A stretch of 10,503 bases of DNA from Oscillospiraceae bacterium (GTDB lineage: Bacteria > Bacillota > Clostridia > UMGS1810): contig JALEIO010000003.1 of NCBI GenBank assembly GCA_022769845.1, positions 1 to 10,503 on the forward strand, written 5' to 3'. A program made the translations under genes and the position numbers. How positions within the stretch are numbered: the first letter of the stretch is position 1; every line of letters starts with the position of its first letter. This document shows positions 1 through 6,449 of the stretch, in pieces. The notes below the pieces were generated by a model that worked only from the letters and a program-made list of their open reading frames with translations, had not been told where the DNA came from and ran no database searches.

Positions 1-131
1 AGCACGGCATTGGATTTGCAAAAAAGACATATCTTGCGCGGTCGCTGGACGAAACAAATATTGAGCTTATGCGCGGCATCAAAAAGGTTTTTGACCCGAA
101 AAACATTTTAAATCCAAACAAGATTTTTTAA
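1..131 (+). CDS. FAD-linked oxidase, C-terminal end (glycolate/D-lactate dehydrogenase type), partial
   Basis: Only the last 42 codons are in the window, read from base 3 to a TAA at 129-131. The fragment starts with HGIG and ends with the pattern FDPKNILNPNKIF. In the FAD-linked oxidase C-terminal family (GlcD, D-lactate dehydrogenase and relatives) a [E]HGIG motif near the C-terminus helps form the flavin/substrate site, and the chain typically closes with DP...LNPGKIF, so family membership is well supported. These enzymes oxidise a 2-hydroxy acid such as glycolate or D-lactate, using bound FAD and passing electrons on to an electron-transfer flavoprotein or other acceptor. The exact substrate cannot be told from the tail. 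The gene is followed by two hairpins and converges with a minus-strand lactate/malate dehydrogenase-family gene, so both neighbours may act on hydroxy acids. Confidence 0.85.
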   Translation, partial: HGIGFAKKTYLARSLDETNIELMRGIKKVFDPKNILNPNKIF

Positions 132-149
132 AAATTTAACCTTGCAAAA

Positions 150-205
150 TTAAATGCACCCCAAAATTTTATAAGCTTTTGGGGTGCATTTAAAAACGCG
201 TTTTT
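150..205 (+). terminator. Hairpin terminator after the FAD-linked oxidase
   Basis: A perfect 17-bp inverted repeat (150-166 with 177-193, core TGCACCCC/GGGGTGCA, 10-base loop) begins 18 bases after the oxidase stop. It is followed by a 14-bp AT-rich palindrome at 192-205 that ends in five T. The stem is strong, but the T-run is not immediately adjacent, so this may work together with the next hairpin. On the minus strand the same stem could help stop transcription arriving from the converging dehydrogenase gene. Confidence 0.7.
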
Positions 206-217
206 CAATTCAACAAA

Positions 218-245
218 AGACGGAGCAAAAAACTCCGCCTTTTTT
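218..245 (+). terminator. Intrinsic terminator, probably bidirectional, between converging genes
   Basis: An 8-bp stem with one mismatch (218-225 with 233-240, core CGGAG/CTCCG) and a 7-base A-rich loop is followed by a T-run at 240-245. On the minus strand the same stem is followed by TTTTG, so it can also serve the dehydrogenase that ends at 267. Tandem terminators are common between convergent transcription units. Confidence 0.75.
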
Positions 246-266
246 CTTTAATTATAAAAATTGTCT

Positions 267-1394
267 TTAGTTATAAGAACTGTCTTTTTTTGCGGTATCA
301 AGGTCGAGCTTTCCTAAATATTCTTCAACCGAAAGTCCGACAAAATTGCAGAAATCAACCATTTCCGCAACGGTATTAACGTTAACGTCTATGCCGTTTT
401 TCATTCTGTCCGCATATGCCAGAATTTCCTTTTCGCCGTGAGTATAAATCTTTTCTGCGCCATCCGCCTTCGGTGCGTTTCTAAGCTCCTCAAGGAAGGT
501 TGAAAGATGTTCTTTTATAGCCTTTGCGTCGCCGAAAATTGCGGGGTCAATCGCCGCAAATCCGTGACAGGTGCCGCCTTTGCCGCCGATATGCGTGTGA
601 TTTGACGTCATACCCATTGACAAAATTGAGCTGAAAATTTCGCAAACCATTCCGTAGCCGTAGCCCTTGTGACTGCCTGTCTGCTCTTTTTCGCCGCCGA
701 GAGGCATAATTCCGCCGCCTGCTTTTGCAACGATATTTTTAAGCACATCAGCAGCGTCGGTAGAAGCGTGACCGTTCTTGTCAAGCGCCCAGCCTTCGGG
801 AAGAGCCTTTCCGTTTTTATTGTAAACCTCAAGCTTGCCGCGTGTAACAACCGTTGTGGACGCGTCAAAAAAGAACGGATACGGATCGGCAGGCATACTG
901 ATTGCAATCGGGTTGCTTCCGAGCATTGCCATACGGCAGAAGGTGGGAACCATTATTGCTTCGGAATTTGTCATTGCAAAGCCTATGAGTCCTTCATCAC
1001 ATGCCATTTTTGCATAGTAACCCGCAATGCCGAAATGATTTGAATTTCTTACGTTTACAATGCCGATACCGCTTTTTTTCGCCTTTTCAATCGCCTTTTT
1101 CATAGCGAAAATGCTGTTGAGCTGACCCATTCCGTCATTGCCCTCGATAACCGCCGAAACCGGAGTTTCAAACACAATTTCGGGTTTTGCATTAACCTTG
1201 ATTAAGCCTTTTTCAATACCCTTATGATACCTTACAAGCCTCTGCATACCGTGCGATTCAATTCCGTAAAGGTCGGAAAGAAGCAGTACGTCGGTTATTT
1301 CCTCGCTTTCAAGCTTGGAAAATCCCAATTTTGCAAATGCCGCCTCACAAAAGCTTTTGAGCGTTTCATAACTGAAATTTATTGTTTTTGCCAC
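267..1394 (-). CDS. Malate/L-lactate dehydrogenase family oxidoreductase (Ldh_2 type)
   Basis: The 375-aa product is full length for the Ldh_2 family, NAD(P)-dependent reductases of 2-oxo acids unrelated to classical Rossmann-fold lactate dehydrogenase. Family landmarks are visible: SHG at residues 47-49, NVRNSNHFG at 114-122 with the conserved His120, Asp177 in FFFDAST, and GSHKGYGYG at 240-248 in the nucleotide-binding part. Known members act on malate, L-lactate, sulfolactate, ureidoglycolate or diketogulonate; the substrate here is not determined, although GGGIMPLGG at 226-234 resembles the malate/sulfolactate branch. It is probably cytosolic, with no signal peptide. The start is GTG (1394-1392), chosen because AAAGAGGG lies 7 bases upstream (1402-1409) and the N-terminus matches the family. 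It lies 131 bp downstream of nadE on the same strand, with its own candidate promoter and a Rex-like operator between them, which would suit an NADH-consuming fermentation enzyme. Confidence 0.9.
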   Translation of the reverse strand: MAKTINFSYETLKSFCEAAFAKLGFSKLESEEITDVLLLSDLYGIESHGMQRLVRYHKGIEKGLIKVNAKPEIVFETPVSAVIEGNDGMGQLNSIFAMKKAIEKAKKSGIGIVNVRNSNHFGIAGYYAKMACDEGLIGFAMTNSEAIMVPTFCRMAMLGSNPIAISMPADPYPFFFDASTTVVTRGKLEVYNKNGKALPEGWALDKNGHASTDAADVLKNIVAKAGGGIMPLGGEKEQTGSHKGYGYGMVCEIFSSILSMGMTSNHTHIGGKGGTCHGFAAIDPAIFGDAKAIKEHLSTFLEELRNAPKADGAEKIYTHGEKEILAYADRMKNGIDVNVNTVAEMVDFCNFVGLSVEEYLGKLDLDTAKKDSSYN

Positions 1395-1424
1395 TGAAAT
1401 ACCCTCTTTCTTGTTACAATTATA

Positions 1425-1442
1425 TTGTTTATTTTATCACAA
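1425..1442 (-). promoter_or_regulatory. Rex-like operator in the dehydrogenase promoter
   Basis: On the minus strand the 18-mer reads TTGTGATAAAATAAACAA. The Rex motif in Firmicutes is an 18-bp inverted repeat of the form TTGTTAA or TTGTGAA, four AT bases, then its complement. Here the left half matches TTGTGAA at 6 of 7 positions and the right half matches TTAACAA at 6 of 7. The flanks extend the symmetry to arms ATATTGT/ACAATAT (1422-1445). It overlaps the predicted -10 region, the expected place for a repressor released by high NADH. The site is read from sequence; Rex binding is inferred, and no rex gene is in this window. Confidence 0.5.
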
Positions 1443-1459
1443 TATTTATTTTTCGTCTA
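1431..1459 (-). promoter_or_regulatory. Candidate sigma-A promoter of the dehydrogenase gene
   Basis: The minus strand has TAGACG (1459-1454), a 17-base spacer and TAAAAT (1436-1431), preceded by TGA, which makes an extended -10. An alternative -10, a perfect TATAAT, lies at 1424-1419 but lacks a good -35. Either choice puts the start site 25 to 40 bases upstream of the GTG codon and leaves the Rex-like site overlapping the promoter. Confidence 0.45.
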
Positions 1460-1525
1460 CACATTTTTTAAATTTTTTTCATTTTGTTTAAATTTAGAAG
1501 ACAAAAATCATATTATATTTGAAAA

Positions 1526-3436
1526 TTATTTTCTGTTGTTTTCAATTTCGTCCAGCCATTGCTTTGCGCAAGCGTCACTCGGCATACGCCAGTCGCCTCT
1601 CGGAGAAAGGCTTACCGAGCCGATTTTCGGCCCGTCCGGCAAACAAGAACGCTTAAACTGTTGGGCAAAAAACCGTTTGTAGAAGGTTTTTAACCAATGC
1701 ACCAAAATTTCATCATCGTACGAAAACGCATATTTTGCAAGCCTCAAAACCTTTTTGGGCGGAAATGCGAAACGAACGGCATAATAAAGGTAAAAATCGT
1801 GCAATTCATAAGGTCCGACAAGTTCTTCTGTTTTTTGTGCGATTTCTCCCTCTTTGGGCGGCAAAAGCTCGGGACTTACCGGAGTTGCAAGAATATCGTC
1901 CAGAATTTCGCCGATATTTTCGTTCTCAAACAGTTTTTTTGAATGGCGGACAAGGTAGCGCACAAGCGTTTTCGGCACGCCTGCATTTACGCCGTACATA
2001 GACATATGATCGCCGTTATAGGTTGCCCATCCAAGCGCAAGCTCGGACAAATCACCCGTTCCCACAACTATTGCGCCCGTTTTATTGGCATAATCCATCA
2101 AAATCTGCTCACGTTCGCGCGCCTGCGAATTTTCATAAACAACATCAAAATTGTTTTCGTCGTGCTCAATATCCTTAAAATGCTGAATTACCGCATTTTT
2201 AATATCTATTGTCTTAAACGTCACTCCCATTGCACCGCACAGCTTTTCGGCGTTTGATTTTGTACGGCTCGTTGTGCCGAAGCACGGCATTGAAATTGCG
2301 GTAATTTCTTTGCGGCTGCGTTTTAAAATATCAAACGTACGCGCGGCAACAAGAAGCGCGAGCGTGGAATCAAGCCCGCCCGAAATGCCTATTACAACGC
2401 CTTTTGAGCCTGTGTGCACAATTCTTTTTTTAAGACCTGCCGCCTGCATTGTAAGAATAAGCGAGCAGCGCTTATCAATTTCGGTATCGCTCGACGGAAC
2501 GAACGGCGTTGTTGAAATTTTTCGGGTAAGTGTAACGTCTTTTTTTGTCATATTGAACGAAATTGTTTGATAATTTGATGATAAATCCGTTTGATATGAC
2601 CCGATTTTGCGCCTTTCTCCGTCAATTTTGTCAACGTCTATTTCGGTTGAAATAATATTGTTTTCAAAAAGCGTGTTCTCCGCCAGAACTTTTCCGTTTT
2701 CGGCAATAATATGATGCGCCGCAAACACCATATCGGTGGTGGATTCGCCATCTCCGGCGGCGGCATAAACATATGCGCACACCAGTCGCGCAGATTGTCC
2801 CGAAACAAGGTCGCGGCGATATTCGCACTTGCCGATAACCTCGTTGCCTGCCGATAAATTCACAATTATATTTGCTCCGTTTTTAGCGTGATTTACAGAC
2901 GGCGGTAACGGAACCCACAAATCCTCACATATTTCTGCCGCGAAGGTGAAATTTTTCATATCGGCGCATACAAAAATCAAATTTGTTCCAAAGGGATATT
3001 CCTTTTTTCCGAGCGTAATTGTGCTGTTTTCTTTAGGTGCGGGCGTAAAATGACGTTTTTCGTAAAATTCGTTGTAATTCGGAATATTGGTCTTTGGCAC
3101 GACACCCAAAATTTTTCCTTTATAAAGCACCGCAGCACAGTTATAAAGCCGTGAATTTTTTGAGATCGGAAGTCCGATAACGGCGATTATATCGGCGTTT
3201 TTCGTTTTTTCTGCAATATTTTCAAGCTCATTTTCCGCATTTTTTAAAAGATGACTTTGCAAAAACAAGTCCGAGCAGGTATAGCCCGTTACGCAAAGCT
3301 CGGGCAGCGCTATAAGATTTATGCCGTCCTTTGCCGCATTATTTATAATGTTTATTATTTTTTCACCGTTTTTTTTGCAGTCGGCAACCGTAACGTCAAA
3401 CGACGCCGCCGCGGTTTTTATAAATCCGTCCTTCAT
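1526..3436 (-). CDS. nadE: Glutamine-dependent NAD+ synthetase
   Basis: This 636-aa cytosolic enzyme catalyses the last step of NAD+ synthesis: ATP-dependent amidation of nicotinic acid adenine dinucleotide, with ammonia drawn from glutamine. Two domains are clear. Residues 1 to about 290 form a nitrilase-fold glutaminase with the triad Glu46 (LPELC), Lys115 (VVPKTN) and Cys170 (AEIC), the same spacing as the triad of the well-studied mycobacterial enzyme with a constant offset of six. Residues about 320-636 form the synthetase, with the PP-loop GISGGLDS at 350-357, GTGDLSELALGW at 459-470 and the C-terminal RSCLPDGP...LSPRGDWRMPSDA. Length is slightly below the roughly 680 residues of the mycobacterial form. 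The start is ATG with GGAGG 8 bases upstream (3445-3449). It is transcribed divergently from trmD from a near-consensus promoter. No terminator is visible after it, so read-through into the dehydrogenase gene is possible. Confidence 0.97.
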   Translation of the reverse strand: MKDGFIKTAAASFDVTVADCKKNGEKIINIINNAAKDGINLIALPELCVTGYTCSDLFLQSHLLKNAENELENIAEKTKNADIIAVIGLPISKNSRLYNCAAVLYKGKILGVVPKTNIPNYNEFYEKRHFTPAPKENSTITLGKKEYPFGTNLIFVCADMKNFTFAAEICEDLWVPLPPSVNHAKNGANIIVNLSAGNEVIGKCEYRRDLVSGQSARLVCAYVYAAAGDGESTTDMVFAAHHIIAENGKVLAENTLFENNIISTEIDVDKIDGERRKIGSYQTDLSSNYQTISFNMTKKDVTLTRKISTTPFVPSSDTEIDKRCSLILTMQAAGLKKRIVHTGSKGVVIGISGGLDSTLALLVAARTFDILKRSRKEITAISMPCFGTTSRTKSNAEKLCGAMGVTFKTIDIKNAVIQHFKDIEHDENNFDVVYENSQAREREQILMDYANKTGAIVVGTGDLSELALGWATYNGDHMSMYGVNAGVPKTLVRYLVRHSKKLFENENIGEILDDILATPVSPELLPPKEGEIAQKTEELVGPYELHDFYLYYAVRFAFPPKKVLRLAKYAFSYDDEILVHWLKTFYKRFFAQQFKRSCLPDGPKIGSVSLSPRGDWRMPSDACAKQWLDEIENNRK

Positions 3437-3467
3437 ATTTTTGTCCTCCGAAAATTTTCCTATTTAG

Positions 3468-3496
3468 ATTATATATTTGCATTCTTTAAAAGTCAA
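3468..3496 (-). promoter_or_regulatory. Sigma-A promoter of nadE
   Basis: The minus strand has TTGACT (3496-3491), exactly 17 bases, then a perfect TATAAT (3473-3468). Transcription should start near 3461, giving a leader of about 25 bases that includes the GGAGG ribosome binding site. This is one of the two best promoters in the window. Confidence 0.8.
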
Positions 3497-3497
3497 G

Positions 3498-3514
3498 ACA
3501 ATATATGATATTGT
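3498..3514. promoter_or_regulatory. Perfect 17-bp palindrome next to the nadE -35
   Basis: ACAATAT ATG ATATTGT is an inverted repeat with perfect 7-bp arms and a 3-bp centre, ending one base from the nadE -35 box (3491-3496). The position fits an operator for nadE. The same heptamer forms the arms of the palindrome in the dehydrogenase promoter, but there the arms point the other way and are 10 bp apart. The regulator is unknown; AT-rich palindromes can also occur by chance. Confidence 0.35.
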
Positions 3515-3539
3515 TCCCTCTTTTTCAAGAAAAATTTAG

Positions 3540-3568
3540 TTGATTTTTTTTGTTTATTGTGATAAAAT
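3540..3568 (+). promoter_or_regulatory. Candidate promoter P1 of trmD
   Basis: TTGATT (3540-3545), a 17-base spacer and TAAAAT (3563-3568) preceded by TGA, which makes an extended -10. The start site would be near 3575, about 100 bases ahead of trmD. A second arrangement, TTGTGA (3557-3562), 16 bases, TATAAT (3579-3584), overlaps it, so there may be two start sites. The 14 bases TATTGTGATAAAAT (3555-3568) occur identically in the dehydrogenase promoter. Confidence 0.6.
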
Positions 3569-3574
3569 TATGAA
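3557..3574 (+). promoter_or_regulatory. Weak Rex-like element in the nadE-trmD intergenic region
   Basis: TTGTGATAAAATTATGAA has a left half identical to the stronger Rex-like site in the dehydrogenase promoter, but its right half matches TTAACAA poorly. It spans the -10 of the candidate trmD promoter and lies roughly 100 bp upstream of the nadE start site. It may be a weak site or only a shared promoter sequence. Confidence 0.25.
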
Positions 3575-3593
3575 TTAATATAATTTTAAGCGA

Positions 3594-3716
3594 ATGAAGG
3601 ACAAAATAAGATTTGGACGGTGCGCACAGGCACTATATCCATTGAATGCGGAAATAAAACGATTGAGGGCTGAAAATGAATTTCGATATTTTAACGCTTT
3701 TTCCCAATATGTTTGA
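3594..3716 (+). CDS. Possible 40-codon leader ORF overlapping the start of trmD
   Basis: An ATG at 3594, about 20 bases after the predicted P1 start site, opens a 40-codon frame that begins MKDKIRFGRCAQALYPLN and ends at TGA 3714-3716. It overlaps the first 41 bases of trmD in another frame. The peptide is basic and includes the stretch AEIKRLRAEN. There is no good ribosome binding site before it, only AAG, and I recognise no family. It could be a translated leader, a remnant of an older gene, or chance. It fills most of the sequence between the promoter and trmD, where I see no convincing RNA structure. Confidence 0.2.
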   Translation: MKDKIRFGRCAQALYPLNAEIKRLRAENEFRYFNAFSQYV

Positions 3717-4374
3717 CAATATTTTAAATGAAAGCATAATAGGCCGCGCCGTAAAAAACGGCATTGTTACGTTTAATTTTACAAATATCCGTGATTTTTC
3801 GGGCAACAAGCACAACCGCGTTGACGATTACCCATACGGCGGCGGTCAGGGTATGGTTATGATGCCGCAGTGCATTTACAGCGCGTACAAATCTGTTGCG
3901 GAAAAATATGATACCAAACCGCACACGGTTTATTTGTCGCCCAAGGGCACGGTTTTTAATCAAAAAAAGGCGGCAGAACTTGCGCATTATGACAGCATTG
4001 TGCTTTTATGCGGTCATTACGAGGGGGTTGACCAGCGCGTTTTGGACGAAATTGTTGATGAAGAAATTTCAATCGGCGACTATGTTTTAACGGGCGGCGA
4101 GCTTCCTGCAATGGTGGTTATTGACGCGGTTTGCCGTATGCTGGACGGAGTTTTGTCGTGTGAGGAATCTTTTTCGGACGAATCTCATTTCGACGGGCTT
4201 TTGGAATATCCGCAATACACCCGTCCACCTGAATTTTTAGGAAAATCGGTTCCCGAAATTCTTCTTTCGGGCGACCATAAAAAAATTGAAAAATGGCGAA
4301 GGGAAAAATCAATAGAAGAAACCAAATCAAAACGCCCCGATATGTATGAAAAATGGAAAAATGAAAATAATTAA
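3676..4374 (+). CDS. trmD: tRNA (guanine-37-N1)-methyltransferase
   Basis: TrmD transfers a methyl group from S-adenosylmethionine to N1 of G37 next to the anticodon of several tRNAs and so prevents +1 frameshifting. It acts as a knotted homodimer in the cytosol. The 232-aa product shows the family signature: DYPYGGGQGM (51-60), YLSPKG (86-91), LCGHYEGVDQR (111-121), ISIGDYVLTGGELPA (131-145) and YPQYTRP (178-184). Asp173 in FDGLLEYPQ corresponds to the catalytic aspartate (Asp169 of the Haemophilus enzyme). Gln58 replaces the alanine usual in GGGAGM, a small variation. The start is ATG with GAGGG 6 bases upstream. No terminator separates it from ylxM, so trmD transcripts probably continue into that operon. 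Its location before ylxM, rather than after rimM, is unusual. Confidence 0.97.
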   Translation: MNFDILTLFPNMFDNILNESIIGRAVKNGIVTFNFTNIRDFSGNKHNRVDDYPYGGGQGMVMMPQCIYSAYKSVAEKYDTKPHTVYLSPKGTVFNQKKAAELAHYDSIVLLCGHYEGVDQRVLDEIVDEEISIGDYVLTGGELPAMVVIDAVCRMLDGVLSCEESFSDESHFDGLLEYPQYTRPPEFLGKSVPEILLSGDHKKIEKWRREKSIEETKSKRPDMYEKWKNENN

Positions 4375-4382
4375 AAAACATC

Positions 4383-4411
4383 TTGACAATTTTGAAAAAA
4401 TGTATTACAAT
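4383..4411 (+). promoter_or_regulatory. Sigma-A promoter of the ylxM-ffh-rpsP-khpA-rimM operon
   Basis: A perfect TTGACA (4383-4388), 17 bases and TACAAT (4406-4411) start 9 bases after the trmD stop. The predicted start site is near 4418, inside the inverted repeat at 4415-4437. This is the strongest -35 in the window and should drive the downstream operon independently of trmD. Confidence 0.85.
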
Positions 4412-4414
4412 ATG

Positions 4415-4437
4415 GTGTAAAGTTTTTTACTTTACAC
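4415..4437. promoter_or_regulatory. Perfect inverted repeat over the ylxM transcription start
   Basis: GTGTAAAG (4415-4422), a 7-base T-rich loop and CTTTACAC (4430-4437) make a perfect 8-bp inverted repeat. It begins 4 bases after the -10 box, covers the predicted start site, and ends 30 bases before the ylxM TTG codon. It is not a terminator, since no T-run follows. It could be an operator, perhaps bound by YlxM itself, which has a helix-turn-helix, or a hairpin protecting the 5' end of the mRNA. The function is inferred. Confidence 0.6.
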
Positions 4438-4467
4438 TTAAAATCAGCTTTGTCAGGGTGATTTTTT

Positions 4468-4794
4468 TTGAAAAATTTGAATTTTTCATATCTTCTTGAT
4501 TTTTACAAAAACGTTCTTCCCGACAGAACGGCTAATATGCTTGATATGTATTACAACGAGGATTTGTCCCTTTCTGAAATTGCCGATAATTTCGGCATTA
4601 CCCGCCAGGGCGTGCGCGATTTGATTAAGCGCGGCGAGGAGGAACTTTTAAAGCTTGAAGAAAGAATAGGGCTTATTAAAAAAATAGAAGATTTGGATAA
4701 AGAGATTAAAGAAATTAAAAATTTTGCAAAAAACAAAAATTATATTGAAATTTTAGATAAATTAGATAAACTGTCAGAAATTCTGTACCTCTGA
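4468..4794 (+). CDS. ylxM: YlxM family helix-turn-helix protein (SRP-operon associated)
   Basis: The 108-aa product belongs to the YlxM/p13 (UPF0122) family, which accompanies ffh across Firmicutes and is linked to the signal recognition particle pathway. Residues about 20-60 resemble a sigma factor region 4 helix-turn-helix, with LSLSEIADNFGITRQGVRDL at 34-53. The rest is a charged coiled coil (about 55-105). The start is TTG at 4468-4470: an in-frame TGA lies just upstream (4459-4461), AGGGTG sits 7 bases before it, and the next ATG would cut off conserved sequence. Family members have been proposed as DNA-binding or SRP-modulating proteins, and the role is not settled. The inverted repeat at its promoter makes autoregulation worth considering. 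ffh follows after 14 bases. Confidence 0.93.
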   Translation: MKNLNFSYLLDFYKNVLPDRTANMLDMYYNEDLSLSEIADNFGITRQGVRDLIKRGEEELLKLEERIGLIKKIEDLDKEIKEIKNFAKNKNYIEILDKLDKLSEILYL

Positions 4795-4808
4795 AAGGGG
4801 AGAGTAAC

Positions 4809-6146
4809 TTGGCATTTGAAAGCTTGGCAGACAGGCTCGGATCGGTTTTTAAAAAGCTTCGCGGCAAAGGAAAAATTTCGGAATCCGACTTGAAAGAGGC
4901 TATGAAAGAGGTTAAACGTGCGCTTTTGGAGGCGGACGTAAACTTTAAGGTAGTTAAAGATTTTATAAACAGCGTATCCGAAAAGGCGCTCGGACAAAAC
5001 GTCCTTGAAAGCCTTACGCCGGGTCAGCAGGTTATAAAAATTGTAAACGACGAGCTTTGTGCTCTTATGGGCAAGGAAACGGCAAAACTCGATTTTTCGC
5101 ATAAAATCACCGTTATTATGATGGTGGGCCTGCAAGGTGCGGGCAAAACAACTTCAAGCGCAAAAATAGGCGGTTTTTTGAAAAAACAGGGAAAACGTCC
5201 TATTCTTGTCGCCGCCGACGTTTACCGTCCTGCGGCAAAAAAGCAGCTGAAAGTTGTGGGAAGTCAGCTTGAGCTTCCGGTGTTTTCCATAGATGAAAGC
5301 ACCGACGCGGTTTTCATTGCACAAAAAGCAGTGGAGCACGCCGCACAAAACGCAAACGATGTTGTAATTATAGATACCGCCGGCAGACTTCATATTGACG
5401 AAGAGCTTATGGAAGAGCTTCAAAAAATAAAAGAAGCGGTTAATCCTTCCGAAATTCTTCTTACGGTGGACGCAATGACCGGTCAGGACGCTGTTAACGT
5501 TGCACAAAGCTTCAACGAAAAGCTTGAAATTACCGGTGTTGTTTTAACAAAGCTTGACGGCGACACCCGCGGCGGCGCGGCGCTTTCTGTAAAGGCAGTT
5601 ACGGGAAAGCCTATAAAATTTGCCGGAATGGGCGAAAAGCTTACCGATTTGGATCTTTTCCACCCCGACCGTATGGCGTCGAGAATATTGGGAATGGGCG
5701 ATGTTTTAACCCTTATAGATAAGGCGCAGCAGGCTTTTGACGAAAAGCAGGCGGCAGACCTCGAAAAGAAAATCCGCGAGCAGACATTTGATTTAAACGA
5801 TTATTTAAATCAGCTCGGGCAAATCAAAAAAATGGGCTCAATGCAGGATATTCTTGCAATGATGCCGGGAGTTAACACAAAGGCGCTTGCGGGCGCGCAG
5901 ATTGACGAGAAAAAAATGGGGCATATTGAAGCAATTATTCAGTCTATGACTCCAAAGGAAAGGCAAAAACCCGAAATTATAAATTCAAGCAGAAAGCAAA
6001 GAATTGCAAACGGCAGCGGAACCACCGTTCAGGAGATAAATTTGCTGCTCAAGCAATTTTCGCAGATGCAAAAACTTATGAAACAATTTAGCAATCCGAA
6101 AAAACTAAAGCGCGGCTTTGGCGGATTCGGACCGATGTTTCGGTAA
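4809..6146 (+). CDS. ffh: Signal recognition particle GTPase Ffh
   Basis: Ffh (SRP54) binds signal sequences on nascent chains and the SRP RNA, and delivers ribosomes to FtsY at the membrane. At 445 aa it is full length. Domains in order: N domain about 1-90; G domain about 98-295 with GLQGAGKTT (107-115), AADVYRPAA (135-143), DTAGR (189-193), TKLDGDTRGGA (247-257) and GMGEK (273-277); and a methionine-rich M domain about 325-436 with the RNA-binding segment SSRKQRIANGSG (393-404), ending in a basic, Gly- and Phe-rich tail. The start is TTG at 4809, with AAGGGGAG 6 bases upstream overlapping the end of ylxM. Tight spacing to ylxM indicates a shared transcript. rpsP follows after 48 bases with its own strong ribosome binding site. 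Confidence 0.98.
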   Translation: MAFESLADRLGSVFKKLRGKGKISESDLKEAMKEVKRALLEADVNFKVVKDFINSVSEKALGQNVLESLTPGQQVIKIVNDELCALMGKETAKLDFSHKITVIMMVGLQGAGKTTSSAKIGGFLKKQGKRPILVAADVYRPAAKKQLKVVGSQLELPVFSIDESTDAVFIAQKAVEHAAQNANDVVIIDTAGRLHIDEELMEELQKIKEAVNPSEILLTVDAMTGQDAVNVAQSFNEKLEITGVVLTKLDGDTRGGAALSVKAVTGKPIKFAGMGEKLTDLDLFHPDRMASRILGMGDVLTLIDKAQQAFDEKQAADLEKKIREQTFDLNDYLNQLGQIKKMGSMQDILAMMPGVNTKALAGAQIDEKKMGHIEAIIQSMTPKERQKPEIINSSRKQRIANGSGTTVQEINLLLKQFSQMQKLMKQFSNPKKLKRGFGGFGPMFR

Positions 6147-6194
6147 ATTGCGTTTTATATAAATTGTTAAAATTTTTACGGAGGTGAATTTAAA

Positions 6195-6440
6195 ATGGCA
6201 GTTAAAATTCGTTTAAGAAGAATGGGCGCAAAAAAAGCTCCTTTCTACCGCGTTGTGGTTGCTGATTCAAGATATCCCAGAAACGGAAGATTTATTGAAG
6301 AAATCGGCACATACGACCCCAACACAGACCCCGCTACCGTTAAAATTGACGGCGAGAAGGCTGCAAAATGGATTGGCAACGGCGCACAGCCCACAGATAC
6401 TGTTAAGGGCTTGCTCAAAAAAAGCGGAGTTATAAAATAA
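6195..6440 (+). CDS. rpsP: 30S ribosomal protein S16
   Basis: This 81-aa protein of the small ribosomal subunit binds 16S rRNA early in assembly. The N-terminal signature MAVKIRLRRMGAKKAPFYRV is diagnostic, followed by VADSRYPRNGRFIEEIGTYDP and a C-terminal part with GAQPTDTVKGLLKKSG. Length is typical (80-90 aa). GGAGGTG at 6180-6186 lies 8 bases before the ATG, a near-perfect ribosome binding site fitting high expression. It sits between ffh and khpA, as is usual in Firmicutes. Confidence 0.98.
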   Translation: MAVKIRLRRMGAKKAPFYRVVVADSRYPRNGRFIEEIGTYDPNTDPATVKIDGEKAAKWIGNGAQPTDTVKGLLKKSGVIK

Positions 6441-6449
6441 GAGATTTTT

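Noticed and set aside
192..205. 14-bp AT-rich palindrome as an operator
   Set aside because: It lies between convergent genes within the terminator region, where no promoter is expected.
669..1043. Plus-strand open frame of 124 codons opposite the dehydrogenase gene
   Set aside because: It is antisense to a complete, well-recognised enzyme, has low-complexity composition and no matching family, and lacks a credible ribosome binding site.
4740..5135. Minus-strand open frame of 131 codons across the ylxM-ffh junction
   Set aside because: It is a mirror of the ffh coding frame; both ylxM and ffh are intact and recognisable here.
6154..6180. TTGTTAA between ffh and rpsP as another Rex half-site
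   Set aside because: The second half does not match, and the place is inside an operon just before the rpsP ribosome binding site.
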